Positions 1 through 11,740 are shown, numbered from the stretch's first letter. The stretch: 64,000 nt of DNA from Acholoe squamosa (GCA_949317995.1 OX439036.1:3713207-3777206); one strand, 5' to 3'. Translations and numbers: made by a program. The notes: generated by a model not told the origin, from the letters alone.

Positions 1-35
1 GTGCATGGGAATGAAATAGGTTTGTCTACAATGGT

Positions 36-37
<2 letters not shown>

Positions 38-100
<63 letters not shown>
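38..100. repeat. (TA)n microsatellite
   Basis: An uninterrupted TA dinucleotide run. It gives an artificial Tyr-Ile reading frame, which is not a gene. Confidence 0.97.
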
Positions 101-101
<1 letters not shown>

Positions 102-734
102 TGTCAATTGCCTGAGAATAGTAGGCCAGGAGTGTGCAGTAATGAGGCAAGAACAAAAGTTCCTCACCTTCAAAAAGTTAGTTTTAGGTTGAGAAAACCA
201 TTAAAGTTATTTAACTTTGTCACAATTATCAACAAGTGAATGAAATCTTGGTATTTTGCATTGTTTATACAAGGGGAAAACATGGTAGACTAGCCAGCTC
301 AATACACGGTATGGAAAAAAAAAGGAGCAGGCAACTCAACGTGCCTAGCGGCTCAACGTGCCCCCCTCTACCCTACAGCTGACAAACCAGAACACCTGTT
401 GAAGTTGTATCTTTTTTTGCCTGGGCAGTTTAGATATCAATGAATATTGATCTTCCACTGGCTACAACGGTTTTTCTTTTCTTCAGAAATAAGGTGAATA
501 ATATAGAAGTCCATGTAGTCATTGCACCTGCCAAGTCTCCGTGCAGTTGGATTCAAGAGGGCAGTCTAAACTCACGTAGGTGAGGACAGGTAGACAGGTT
601 GTTTTATTCATATAATTATTCCCCACCCACCAGCACCTTAATATATGGGCCAGTGAGGCATTTCTCGAACACTATAGATGGACCAGACCCATACAAACCT
701 TTTCCCTGGAATATACACCAGTAGTGTCCATTGG
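101..734. other. intergenic stretch, nothing recognised
   Basis: No reading frame, RNA gene or repeat family is recognisable. The phrase 'CAACGTGCC' occurs twice within 25 bases near 340-360. Confidence 0.5.
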
Positions 735-835
735 TTGTCATGGTGCATGGATACAGCCCTGGTGAGTAACTCGCCAGGGCTGCATTCATGCATCATGCCG
801 ACCCTACAGGGTTGATACACACCCGTATTGTTGGT
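735..835. repeat. partial TTAA-type MITE, left piece
   Basis: This has the interior of the window's commonest MITE: CAGCCCTGG-type arms around GCATCATG/CATGATGC motifs and the phrase 'gaccctacaggg'. It appears to be split from a second piece at 1521-1600 by the two GC-rich units between them. Confidence 0.5.
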
Positions 836-880
836 AAAATGCTCCAATGAAGTACTTGATCTGTATTTTTTTTTGTGATA

Positions 881-1520
881 TCTTCCCATAGAGATAGCAT
901 TGCGGAGTGGATCGCCACACCCCTAGTGGCGTAACGTGTGCTGATGCACAGGCACATGTAAACATTCAAAATGGTGGACCGCCGCTCGTACAGGGAACTA
1001 CAGTAACGGATTTTGTTAATTTTTCCTTATTTAAACCCTCTAAAAACATAAAATAAATAGAGAACTAAACTCCCCTGGTGTCCTTGGTGGCTGATCCACC
1101 CCGAGGGGCTCGTCTACCCTGCGGGTGTTAGACGACCCCCTCGTGGTGGATCGGCCACCTCGTACACCACGGTCGTTTAGTTCTCTCTATTTATTTTATG
1201 TCAATAACTTCTTCCCATAGAGATAGCATTGCAGGGCCGATCCGCACACCCCCAGTGGCGTAACGTGTGTCGATCCACCACAGCGGCAGATCCACCACTG
1301 CAGCCTCGTTCTGGGTGCATGTAAACATTCAAAATGGCGGACCGGCGCTCGTACGGGGAACTACGGTACCAGATTTTGATAATTTCTCCTTATTTAAACC
1401 CCCTAAAAACATAAAATAAATATAGAACTAAACTCCCCTGGTGTCCTCGGTGGCTGATCCACCCCTCGTGGTGGATCGGCCACCTCGTACACCACGGTCG
1501 TTTAGTTCTATCTATTTATT
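881..1520 (+). repeat. two tandem units of a GC-rich foldback repeat (881-1200, 1201-1520)
   Basis: Each unit of about 320 bp begins with cTTCCCATAGAGATAGCATTGC. It runs through a block conserved between copies (GGCGTAACGTGTG, AAAATGG(C/T)GGACC) and ends in a strong hairpin. The hairpin arms are AAATAGAGAACTAAAC and GTTTAGTTCT, enclosing GGTGGCTGATCCACC against GGTGGATCGGCCACC. Further copies lie at 3301-3665 (plus) and 52549-52803 (inverted). No coding capacity is seen. It is a transposon or satellite of unknown class. Confidence 0.75.
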
Positions 1521-1600
1521 GGTGCATGATGTCAAGAAATGGGATCATTGCAGTTTTATCATGATGAGTTGATGCATCAGCGGCCCTTAATGGATTAATC
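1521..1600. repeat. partial TTAA-type MITE, right piece
   Basis: It ends in GATGCATCAGCGGCCCTTAA, the typical right end of the TTAA MITE family. It is the probable continuation of 735-835 across the inserted GC-rich units. Confidence 0.5.
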
Positions 1601-2479
1601 ATGTAGGCTACTACTCATTTCCGGTTTTATTAGTTGACAATGAAGATAGTGTTGCTTATTTCATTGAAAGTCTTACCTGGTAGTTAAAGTGGCTACTTCA
1701 ATATATCATTCTAACATAAGCCATTTCTTTACGTCACCCAGATAAGATCATTTGTGTTCCTCCATTCAACAGATGATATTATTTTTGGCTGCCTAGTCTC
1801 CAGCACTGGGCCCACTTCCAAATCAGCTTTAAGAATCACCAGTAGGAAAGGCAAGGTGTGCCAAACCTGGTAATTATATACCTGGGGATCTCGCTGAGTC
1901 TCACTGATTTCTGAATCAGTGAGTTGTAAACTTGTACAAAACTAACTACTGTGTTAATTATCTAGCGATGTGGAAGTGTCTTCATATCCATGAAACCAAG
2001 ACAGATAGAAGTGATTAATCCTCAAATTGGATTTCTTGAATATATGCAATTCCCCGTTTCCCTCAATCAGAACAGGTTGTAGAATTACATATACTAGTAG
2101 GCCTAACATACACACCAGTTGTAACCATTATTTCAGCAACTTCTGTTTGTAGCATGTATGCTTTTCTTGGTCTTGATCTATTTTTTATTTGTTGCTTTGC
2201 ACCTTCGAAAAAAGAATCGAAATCCTGTGCAGAGGGTTTAGTAGGGAAAACATATTTTACTTCATTTTGTTTTCATTTTCACTTTGGCTTCATCTTCATA
2301 GGAGCTCAAACCGATCTCTGAATGAGCACATAACCTGTCTTGATAACTTGCTACCAATGTTCTGACTTAATAATGACTAAATAGATTAAAAAGTCTCTAA
2401 GAAAATTGCTAAACTTGGCAATATCTATATCCAAATAGAGGGTGGGCACTTCACTTGCTAGGCCATGTTAGGCAGCTAA
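1601..2479. other. intergenic stretch, nothing recognised
   Basis: No supported gene. A CCAG|GTAAGA donor-like motif lies on the minus strand near 1675, but the sequence 5' of it shows no convincing coding exon. Confidence 0.45.
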
Positions 2480-2694
2480 CACTGTAAGAAAAATGTTGTC
2501 AAAATAATGGTGTAATCCTTGTCCTAAAGTTGCCAGAGAACTGTCTTTATTTTACAGAGATTCCTTGTACCACCGTACTGCCACCTGAGGCGTCATTGTA
2601 GAAGTTACACTGGTTCACTGCTATACAATTACGGTGGTTCACTGTTCAGTTTTACAAGGATCCCTGGTAGATTTAACAGTTATTGTTTACAGTG
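2480..2694. mobile_element. CACTGTAA-family MITE with TAA flanks
   Basis: Terminal inverted repeats CACTGTAAgAA and TTTACAGTG are flanked on both sides by TAA (2477-2479, 2695-2697). The conserved core includes ACAGAGATTCCTTGTAC and GGTGGTTCACTGTTCAG. Other copies in the window are at 17123, 18584, 36359, 42475 and 52047, with a fragment at 15010. TA or TAA flanks fit a Tc1/mariner-like or PIF/Harbinger-like origin; I cannot choose between them. Confidence 0.8.
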
Positions 2695-2951
2695 TAAACA
2701 CATCTTATTCAGCCTGATATACAGACATTCCTGTACAAACTATAGATAGAGGGGGCGGATGAACACAATAGATGCAGTGGGGCATAAACCAGACACGATC
2801 TGTGTAGTAACATATGGATTAATGTGGAAACCTGTCTGTTTACTTGGCAAGGAAAAGGTAGAAAGGCTGGGGAAGATAACCAGAGGAAAGTGTATATCCA
2901 AGAAGGGCACATATCTACACCTAACAGCTAGAATTAAGACATCTGCATGAT

Positions 2952-3195
2952 ATGGAGACTTATGGTTATATGGAGCCAGAAAATGTTTGTCTGGAGATGG
3001 TATACAAAGCTCAAATGTTACCTATATTTGACTACTGTGATCCCTTGTATATAGCCTCTAAACGTACTTTGTTGGAACAATTACAGAGAATTCAGAATAG
3101 ATGTTTAAAAGTATGCGTCCTCACCCCCACCAACACAGTGCATAGAGATGCAGGTGTTCCAATGTTGATTTATAGGAAATCTGATCATATATATT
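2952..3195 (+). pseudogene. non-LTR retrotransposon reverse-transcriptase fragment
   Basis: One frame encodes YKAQMLPIFDYCDPLY, then LLEQLQRIQNRCLKVC and a REAGVP-like HRDAGVP. This is the familiar carboxy-terminal 'thumb' region of jockey/CR1/RTE-type LINE reverse transcriptases (consensus near LPIFDYC..W, LQRIQNRCLR). Only about 70 residues remain. There is no catalytic FADD box and no endonuclease. The frame degenerates into a T-run at 3191, and a GC-rich repeat unit follows at 3301. It is a dead fragment. Confidence 0.75.
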
Positions 3196-3300
3196 TTTTT
3201 TTTTTCACAAACTCGTAATCATTATGAGTCGAATTGATTATATTGATTATAATATAGCATTCTGCCATCTTGTGAGGTTAATACTGTTATTTATTTTATG

Positions 3301-3665
3301 TGAATAACTTCTTCCCATAGAGATAGCATTGCAGGGCCGATCCGCACACCCCCAGTGGCGTAACGTGTGCCGATCCACCACAGCGGCCGATCCACCACTG
3401 CAGCCTCGTTCTGGGTGCATGTAAACATTCAAAATGGCGGACCGGCGCTCATACGGGGGACTACGGTAACGGATTTCGCTAATTATCGGTTAATTAAAGA
3501 CTCTAAAAACATAAAATAAATATAGAACTAAACTCCCCTGGTGTCCTCGGTGGCCGATCCACCCCTCGGGAGTTGTCTCACCCTCGGGCTAACGCCCTCG
3601 GGGGAGACAACTCCCTCGTGGTGGATCGACCACCTCGTACACCACGGTCGTTTAGTTCTATCTAT
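3301..3665 (+). repeat. third copy of the GC-rich foldback repeat
   Basis: Same unit as at 881-1520, from CTTCTTCCCATAGAGATAGC to GTTTAGTTCTATCTAT. The hairpin loop is longer here, with an inner inverted repeat GGGAGTTGTCTC/GAGACAACTCCC. Confidence 0.75.
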
Positions 3666-4868
3666 AACTTACCTTACATATTGTCAGACTGAACCAAATA
3701 TAAGGTCAAATCCATAACAATAGCGTGCTGATGGCTCAGCCTTCAACTTATTGCCCGTATTATGTACGCCTTGTTTTGATGCTATATTTGTCCATTTTTG
3801 TTACAAATATATCACGTGGGAAATTATGTAAAAGTGTTCAATTGTTTGCAAAAATTAATTAGTCAAACTAATGATTACTCAGGGCTAATAAAGTTGCAAT
3901 TTTGTCCAAAAAAAAAATATATTAACGGCCATAGTACTAGGGTGGCTTATATAGCAATAGGTTACCATAGCTACCTGAACGTCTTAGCTAACTATTTATG
4001 ATCCACCCTGCCCCCCCCCCCCCCTCCCACTCTCTGTTTAACTCTAGGTGTAACGACAATAAATATCTCCCCAAGAATGTTAAAGCCGTTATTTTGTCAC
4101 CACCCAATCATCAGTACAGTTGTGGCCAAAGTAGGAAGCTCAACGGTTTCCATTCACATTAAATAGCATTCCAAAGAATCTCTCATTATAGTATCATCTA
4201 CAGAAACTGCCAGGTAATAGGAACATCTTTTCCGCTTTTGTCATTTTTCTTTATTATTATTACTTTTTTCTTTGGGGGGGGGGGTTGGGGGGGCAGGGCG
4301 ACTGGGGGAGATATGTGTGTAGGACCCGTAGCCTACAGATATGGTTCAAGATTATCCCAATACCCCCGCTGCAGTATTTCCTTTTTAATGTGTCCCTCAC
4401 TGTATACAGTAACATACATTAGTCCTACCAATAGTCAGTCTATACTGCCCCTTACATACCTGTGTACCTGTAAACTGGGCATTTAGGACATGATGTATGT
4501 TACCCAGGGCCCCCTGAGGCCCCCCTGTATGGGGGGTATATGTTCAGGTACATATGGGAGCTGGGGACCTGCTAGGAGGGTCAAACCCTACCTGAGAATA
4601 CCCCCAGCCCATTGAACAGCACTCTCTATCTTTTAAGGGGCAAATGTTGCAATTAGGATTCCCAGCAAGACGTGCCGGTACATACTTGAATATAACTCTG
4701 ATGAGTGATTAAGCAGGGTACCAGTTTCATTCAGACACCATAGACATGCGGCATTCATGCAGTATGTGGTCCTATGTCAAACGCTGCTGGTGCATGGAAA
4801 CCACACCCATTATCGCTCATAGGTAAGCTGCAGGTAACTCTGCTCAGGTATAGAAGATAAACCATACT
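3666..4868. other. intergenic stretch with homopolymer runs
   Basis: Holds a poly-C run near 4010-4024 and a G-rich run near 4274-4300. No gene or recognised element. Confidence 0.5.
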
Positions 4869-4990
4869 TTAACCCTGTAAGGGCAGCTCATGCATCAGTG
4901 CACCATAAATGCAGCCCTGGCGAGTTACTCACCATTGCTGCATTCCTACATCATGCTGACCCTACAGGCTTGATACACTCGTACAGGATC
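4869..4990. repeat. partial TTAA-type MITE
   Basis: AACCCTGTAAGGGCAGC, then CAGCCCTGGCGAGTTACTCACC and 'catcatgctgaccctacagg' match the family interior. The right end is missing and is replaced by the minisatellite beginning near 5015. Confidence 0.6.
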
Positions 4991-5014
4991 GTCACGATAT
5001 GGGTGTGGACCACT

Positions 5015-5160
5015 AAAATCGACATGGCCACATGGGCTATTTTAGGCTTAGTGACATGGGATATGAACAATTTCTTAAAATCAACATGGGGACATGACCA
5101 TTTCTTAAAAGTGACATGGGGACATGACCATTTTTTTAAAATTGACATGTGACATGGGGG
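5015..5160 (+). repeat. short minisatellite of about 30-bp units
   Basis: Four to five degenerate units contain CTTAAAAT(C)GACATGG and GGACATGACCATTT. The same unit is present in inverse orientation at 9980-10230. Confidence 0.7.
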
Positions 5161-6120
5161 ACCCCCCATTCACACTCCCCCATGATGCACCAATGAAGCG
5201 CTGATAGGAAGGTTTCCCAGTATTCCACTGAAATATTCTGATTGGGCTTAGCATGGAGTACAAATAGAAATTATTCTCTCAAAGATATTGCACAGTGATA
5301 CCACGACGGACCAGAGCGCTATTTCCTTATAGGGCCTATCAGGAAAACAATGAATGATATCTGTAAAGGTATACATTTGAATCCAGAAAGAAAAATACCT
5401 CACCAGGTCATTGCTATTTTCATATGACCTATATATTATCAGAGCAAAGAGAGAAAAGTCCAAACAGATCCAGACACCCCGCCAGGGGCGTGCATGTTGG
5501 TGTCAAACAGTCATTGGGTGTTTGGGGCACGGTTTGCGTGAGTTTGGAGAGTGCACAAAGACATGGGAGGGGGGAGGGGGGGTGCATGGAGTCACACCTG
5601 TGTACGTGCATGCATGCTCAGAGCATGCCCCCTACCGTGCATGTGGGTTGCTGTGAGGGACAACATTGGTGAGGGGCAAACTTGGTGGGGGGGGGGGGGT
5701 TGCCTGAAATTGCGAGGAAAGGTTCATACCCAAACCTCATCCCATCCTCTAGAAGGATTGAATATTTCCCATTTGAAGTAATTGTTTCTTCTGTAAAAAA
5801 CGTCTTTGTTCTGCCACAGATAACTTTCTTTTCTCAATTTAATCACAGGTTTATGTATCTTTTGATGTATTTACTTCTTCATCTCGACCTTGCTCAGCTC
5901 CCCCTACATCCAAACCATGCCTACACCATACCTGGATCCTCTTTGATTGATCATGGCCAGTCCCTCATTATAAAGGATCGAACTTTGCGTGTTGAGGTTT
6001 GGCTACTTGTGGGTGAACTGTGAGTGGGGGGTGGGGGGGGGCATGAGGTAGGGCGGAGTGGAGGGTACATGGGGGGGGGGGCTGTACATGGGGTGCTGAT
6101 ATGCCATTGACAATACACAC
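5161..6120. other. intergenic stretch with several G-runs
   Basis: Overlapping open frames around 5411-6023 are low-complexity (GGGGG tracts, TGCATGCA) and resemble no family. G-runs lie near 5562-5582, 5685-5699 and 6026-6081. Confidence 0.45.
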
Positions 6121-6360
6121 TTACCCTTTAAGGGCCGCTAATGCAGGAGTGCATCATGCTCCTCATTGGTTGTCATGATGCACCAATCAAGGTGAGTCTA
6201 CTCACCAGCACTTCATTGGTGCATCATGCCAACCCTTCCAGCTTTATCGTATAGTCCGCATGATGCATGAATGCAGTGCTGGTCAGTCACTCACCAGGGC
6301 TGCATTCATGCATCATGACGACCAATGGGCATGATGCCTGCATAAAGCACTTAAAGGGTG
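6121..6360. mobile_element. TTAA-type MITE copy with eroded ends
   Basis: Starts TTACCCTTTAAGGGCCGCTAATGCA and ends CACTTAAAGGGTGAA, so both TTAA flanks are mutated by one base. The interior has the paired arms CACTTCATTGGTGCATCATG and CATGATGCACCAAT. Confidence 0.75.
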
Positions 6361-6580
6361 AATATATAGACCTGGGGAGTGCCTGGGTAGGGATTGAGGG
6401 GGAGGGGGGGGGGTTCTAACGGTCTTCACAAAGTACACAATGTGAGGTAGATCTGTGAATGAAGCAAAGATCTGACCTATCTAAACATGGAGATGTAGAC
6501 GTTAGGAGGACGTGAGCTAGACAAGGGAATGGTGGTGAAGTTCAATCTGCCTGTGTTAAGGACCCATTGATTTCCCCTGT

Positions 6581-6680
6581 CCTAAAGGGCCTTAAATGCA
6601 ATATCAGACAGTGCCCAGTGGTCGACATGACGTTTGGATACAGCCCTGGCAAGTAATTTACAAAGACTACATTCAGATCC
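6581..6680. repeat. fragment of the TTAA-type MITE
   Basis: CCTAAAGGGCCTTAAATGCA followed by 'cagtggtcgacatgacg' and 'gatacagccctggcaagtaa' matches the left third of the family. Confidence 0.45.
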
Positions 6681-6690
6681 TATTTTCTTC

Positions 6691-7773
6691 TTTTGCATTC
6701 CTCATTGTAGTCTCCTGCTATCACTACTATTTCTCTAACATTCCCTTTCTACAAAACCTTTGATTACCAACTTACCATGCCCTCTATCTTCTCTTCCCTG
6801 CCCCTGTATACTGCGGAGGGTTAGAGATGGAGGGGTGGGGGGAAGGTCTGGTCATTATGGCATGTCACAAGAGCATGTCTCTCTATCCCCCTACCCTCCC
6901 CCCCCCTTGTTACCCCGCTATGACCTCCTGTGTCGTTACCTTACCCCCATACTGTGCAGGTAAAAGGAAAGACTGGAAAGGCACAAAATAAAGACAGATC
7001 CAGGACACGCTAACCCCCATACCATGCTGCTTTAAAGTTGAGATAGTCAAACAGCTTAACCTAAAAGACTAAACCCCTGAACTAATAGTAGCAATGTGAA
7101 GAAACAAGTATTCTGTGGAGAGCTGTTAAGAAGCGATAAGCGATACGTGTCATGAGGGCTTTGATGAAGCACTAATAGATTTGCCACAGGCTGCTGGGAT
7201 CAAAACAAATGGACGCAAATTGTGGCCAAAGAAACCTCGACTCTGGCTATTTGACATTGTTGACCTTGTAAGTGATGACCTTGAATTTAATCTAAGGTGA
7301 ATCCTAAATCCAAGGCTCATATATACTGTTAATGTCAATAGATGGAATGAGGAGCCTGGTTGGCATCCCATTTGATCTAGTCTCATATAGATAGCTCATA
7401 TCAACCCAAAAAGGACCCACATTTAACCAATTTTGTTGTTTAACCTGGTACCAATGACCTTGAATTTCAGCCAAGGTCACCTGAAAGTCACTGGCTTATA
7501 GGGCCTAGTCCTAATAGGACGTATAATTGATTACCTTAAACAAGAGTTTAAATTTTTCCCGTTAGACATGTGTTGATTTATTACTAGATAGACTTAAGTT
7601 GGGCCAAACTAATACTACTGACTCATTCCTTTCCTTTCCTCTATTATCACTCACTAGAATAAAAATGGCATTTTCTTTTCTGATTACTGATACTATTTTC
7701 ATAAATCTGTATCACTCATTGATCTATAATTTATAAAGTTATAAAATACCTGAAAGGTCTGAAAGTAACCTAC
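6691..7773. other. intergenic stretch with TGACCTTGAATTT repeats
   Basis: TGACCTTGAATTT recurs near 7278 and 7450, each followed by an AAGGT(C/G)A-type motif about 10-15 bases on. This could be a decayed inverted-repeat element; no ends are definable. No gene is recognised. Confidence 0.4.
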
Positions 7774-7852
7774 CTGTGTGAAGGGCTGTTGCTACAATTA
7801 CATGACAGAAAGCAAATCCTGCTGCCAGACTCTGTCTGTTTGTTGTTGCCAT
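7774..7852 (-). CDS. candidate short coding exon, unidentified (minus strand)
   Basis: On the minus strand an ATG at 7852-7850 opens a 26-codon frame that ends at a good donor, CACAG|GTAGGT. The product would contain SLAAGFAFCHVIVATAL, a hydrophobic stretch resembling a membrane segment. No partner exon, promoter or homologue is recognised. A second frame is also open after a possible acceptor (AACAAACAG|ACAGAG). It may be one exon of a gene running leftward, or chance. Confidence 0.22.
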
Positions 7853-9979
7853 GAATGATACAGAGTTAGCATATACATGCAAAGTTGGTTATTTTCGCAT
7901 TTATTTAGTTTCACATTTATAAAATTTCATGTTTGTTAATATTTTTGCCATAAAATTTTCGATTTTTTAAAAATTGATTAAAAAAATTCTTATAGTCTTA
8001 GTTCACATTATATTGTTTCCATGGCAACCAGTGGGATCTGAGAACCAGTTGACATTGCACCATAGGCATTGATGAAGACTGATGAAATGCTACTACATTT
8101 ATGTCTTAAGATTCTATTGTGTATAAGTAGGGCAAAGTACACAGGCTATAGGTTTAATGCTTTCCCACCATTTGATTGTATTGTATAATTAGACCCAATC
8201 AGCTGCCAATAGGCCCTAAAACACTTTAAAAAGATCGACAGTAAGAAGGCATATATTCATTGGCATCATTAAGACTCGTTAGGCTGTTATTGACAATGCC
8301 TTTACCAGAACCTCTTAGAACATTCTTGATGTTACTAGGGAACAACAAAAAATGACATTATGCACCAATGCATTAGTCCTGCTAAAAGGTTAATTAAGCC
8401 GGTGGGCCTATAGTGACATGTATTTCTGAACAGCCTACATGTGTTACTAAGTGTTTGTGTGTTTATCAGATATAGATTAATGCTGGGGTGAATACATGCC
8501 AGGGGTTTTAAAAACAGGCTGCTCTAGGAATATTTCTCCCCCACAGCTACCTTTAATACCAGCTCCCCTTCAGGCACCCCTTCCCTCCCCCATACCCTCC
8601 CCCAACTCTCACCTACACCTACAAATCTAGGTGGCAAAAAGGCATGACTTTCCTGATAGACGCTATAATTATGATGATAGAATGGTGGTGCCTTTAGACT
8701 TCCTGTACAATTACCACCCTTTGTTAATGCTGCACCTCCTTTACTGCGTCATTTTTTCTATAAGGAACCATAACCACAAATCAACATTTCATGTTTCAAC
8801 TATGAAACATTTTTGTAGAATGTTAATTTTATTTCAAGGGTCTCTCGTTTAAATCAACTGGTTTGTTACCAGGGCTTTCCTTTACTCTTTTCTCTTCCCA
8901 ATATCTTTTCCACAACATTTTAGGGCAAATAATAGTGTAAAAGGATATCTATCTATTTCACAATTTTGTATTTTACGACCATTTCCTGCCATGTTTTTCC
9001 GCTGGTTAGGTCTATAGTTTAAGCTGAATACATAATAAGTGTGTCGGGGTAGCCTATACTGCTTCCTAAATCTATATCCCTATTTAGCACTATTTGTATT
9101 GTATAAGAACCAGGGGTAGTATCAACACGAGGCCCTAATGCATTATGTAGCAGTTAAATACTGATTAAGGCAACCCAAACTATGGCTAGAAATAAAATGG
9201 GCTTTTCAGGCCTCAGAAATAATGCAACGGCCTTGGGCAGGCCTGTCATGGAACATAGCTCCATCACCATAAAATAAATGAGTATCAGAAACAGGAGTAA
9301 CAGCTTCAAACAATAAAGTAAAAGAGAGAAAAGGGAAAGGGAGAAGAAGAAATAACATATCAAACATGGACAGCACAATAACAAAAACGAGAACATTGTG
9401 CAATTCTGCCTTGTAACATGTCATGCCTGATAGTTTATGGCAAAGATCAAAGACACGTTAGAGGTGAAAACAAGCGTTAAAATCTGTGTGACCAAAGCGT
9501 ATATAGCTATTCATACACCGTGTAGGTTTTGTTAACATTATTTGCCAAAGGCATTTTCCATAAAACGCTACAAAATTTGCACAACAGATTATATAGTCTT
9601 TCTTTTCATATAGCAGGATATCATATGGCATCTAAAAGTTTGATCAGTTAGCGGTGGGGGAGGGAATCCCTATGTCAGCTATCAAATTCAGAAAAGGCGT
9701 TTTCAAGTATCACTAAATTTCTATTTCCTTCTCACTAAGAAGATTGGTTTAAGGCAAAAATGACTATTATCATATTAGTGATACTATTGTGTCCCAGATG
9801 CTATATATTCGAGACCAGCGCTCATTCAAAGACCCGACTATCAAACAGGCCACCCCGGTAGTCCATATTAATTTGACACAACGAAATGCACACACATCAA
9901 TATGGGCCCACTAACATAGAGAGGAAGAAGGTAAATAGTGCCCAAGACAGGAGGGCTGGGAGAGGGACCCATGCTCTTG
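7853..9979. other. AT-rich intergenic stretch, nothing recognised
   Basis: No domain-bearing reading frame, RNA gene or repeat family is recognised. Open frames near 8631-8852 and 9154-9424 have no family features and look random. Confidence 0.5.
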
Positions 9980-10230
9980 TCCCCATGTCGATGTTAAGGG
10001 GTGGTGTTATCACTCCCTTGTTGGTCTTAAGAATAGACATGGCCTCCTTGTCAATTTTAAAAATTGGCCTTGTCCCTTTGAACTTATTTGGAGGGGCCCC
10101 CCTTTTTTAAAAAAAAAAAGAAATGGCCAAGTCACCATGTCGATTTTAAGGAATGGCTATGTCCATGTGTCGATTTTAATAATTGGCTTTGTCTCAGGTC
10201 ACTAAGTCAAAAAATGCTCATGTGTCTAGA
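9980..10230 (-). repeat. minisatellite of about 30-bp units, inverse of that at 5015-5160
   Basis: Repeated CATGTCGATTTTAAGGAATGG-like units, reverse complement of the 5015-5160 array. It is interrupted near 10096-10122 by a GC run and an A-run. Confidence 0.65.
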
Positions 10231-10724
10231 GCCATCTCGGAGAATTGGGCTTCTCCCCTTGTTGATTTTACCTGTCTGGGGCTATGGCAATACCCCCTGC
10301 TATATCAACTACGGTCTTCACTGATGAATATAGAATCATGATTTAAAAAGGGCATTTAATTAGGATGTACTTTTCTATGTAGGCCAACTTCTTATAAGTA
10401 AATGTAAATGGGACTTAATACAACAGCCTTAGGGCCTGACAGAGACAGACAGTGTGTCTTATCAGTCTTACTTTGATTAATTGAGAAATAAACGGTCACG
10501 ACTACCATTGTCATTGAAGGTTTTATAGGCCTATTGGACTAGCGACGTTTTAGCAGGCCTCAGAGAGTTGTCATCATAACCATTGCCAGCTAATGACTAT
10601 CAGAATATGTAAAAGCATAGGAAATGGTCAAATTCCATAATACAGAAAGCTCTTGTTAGAAATGCTCACTTGATATAAAAAGGTGTTTCCAGTAACATAT
10701 TCCTCAAAGAGCTAGGTCGGTATA

Positions 10725-11023
10725 CTGCAAAAAAGGTGTTTAAAGATACACACCAAATTTTCTCAACACCAACATCTAAACATCTAAACACTTGAAGTGG
10801 TAAATTGTTTAGCTTTAAACACTTATTCTCAAACACCTAAACACTGAAGTGTTTAAGTGTTTAGCATTTAAACACTTGGTTAAACACTTCCTAGTTAAAC
10901 GCGTTTAAAATTGAACGCGTTTAACACTTAAGAAGCATTGAGAAAAGTGGGACAAATAAGTGTTTAACCAAGTGTTTAACTTCTAAACACCTGTGTTTAA
11001 TCCCTAAACACTGTTTTTACAGC
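10725..11023. mobile_element. inverted-repeat element filled with a TTAAACACTT/AAGTGTTTAA palindrome
   Basis: The ends match as an inverted repeat: CTGCAAAAAAGGTGTTTA on the left and TAAACACTGTTTTTACAG on the right. The interior is almost entirely degenerate copies of AAGTGTTTAA or its complement, about 20 in 300 bp, with two copies of the variant AACGCGTTTAA. No coding capacity. The CTGTAAAAA terminus resembles the CACTGTAA MITE family, so it may be a distant relative. Confidence 0.7.
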
Positions 11024-11585
11024 CAGATTTTCTTCTTTTTAGTTTTATACCAATGTATGGGCATATATACTAGATTCTTTGATTTTATGGTAGAAATACA
11101 AAAAGTATAGTATTATGAGAAATGTGAAAAGAAATATGGAAAAGACATGCCTTATGAAACTGTTAACTCAAGACCCATAGAAAAATAGATAGAAAACTAT
11201 TAAAAATGGGGAGGAGATCGTGAAAAACATATGGAAATTCACGAAAAATTCTTAAATAATCTAAAAAAAAAAACACAAAAAAAACAGAAAATATTCGGCC
11301 CTGTTTTGCTAGGGTCGGTCGGGTGACTGGAAGTGGAAACAAACCTTTTTTTAGGCCTTGGCAATAAAGTCTTTAGGCCTAATAAAGGTAGCCTTTTATT
11401 ATAAAACTGTGTTTTTTTTTATTCAGGGCATCAATATGAAATGAAAATGTATACTCATCTACCCCCTACTTCAAACAGTAGTCCTACGTAGATAAAAGGA
11501 ACACATACATGTACCGTACCGATATAGCCAATATAATCAGGCCTACTCCTCGACAAGCAGGCCTAGTGATAAAACGGACATCCTG

Positions 11586-11594
11586 AAAAGAAAA
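11586..11594 (-). terminator. Pol III terminator of tRNA-Lys
   Basis: On the minus strand two TTTT runs separated by one base follow the tRNA 3' end by 6 nt. This is the usual RNA polymerase III stop signal. Confidence 0.85.
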
Positions 11595-11600
11595 CGCTGT

Positions 11601-11673
11601 CGCCCAATGTGGGGCTCGAACCCACGACCCTGGGATTAAGAGTCCCATGCTCTACCGACTGAGCTAACCGGGC
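11601..11673 (-). tRNA. tRNA-Lys-CTT: tRNA-Lys (anticodon CUU)
   Basis: The minus strand reads GCCCGGTTAGCTCAGTCGGT at the 5' end, with intact A box. The anticodon loop CTCTTAA has anticodon CUU, which reads AAG. The B box is GGTTCGAGCCC, and the 3' arm ATTGGGC plus a G discriminator pairs with GCCCGGT (two G-U wobbles). It has no intron and all four stems form. Terminator runs follow immediately. The sequence is close to the near-universal animal tRNA-Lys-CUU, so it is very likely functional and supplies Lys-tRNA for cytoplasmic translation. Confidence 0.97.
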
Positions 11674-11713
11674 TGGCTGATTATATGGTGATATATAACA
11701 ACCGGACACTCAC

Positions 11714-11740
11714 CTGTCCCTCCTGGTAGTCCAGTCCCAT
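11714..11740 (-). CDS. candidate first coding exon of an unidentified minus-strand gene
   Basis: The minus strand has ATG in good context (A at -3, G at +4), nine codons (M G L D Y Q E G Q) and a strong donor, CAG|GTGAGTGT. A TATATAA box lies 119 bases upstream of the ATG (11859-11865), giving a predicted start site near 11830 and a leader of about 90 nt. If real, the tRNA-Lys gene lies in its first intron on the same strand. No second exon is identifiable to the left, so the product is unknown. Confidence 0.33.

Noticed and set aside
9154-9424. Hydrophobic minus-strand ORFs resembling membrane proteins
   Set aside because: The Leu/Phe-rich reading comes from an AAAG-rich plus strand; no start context, splice sites or family match.
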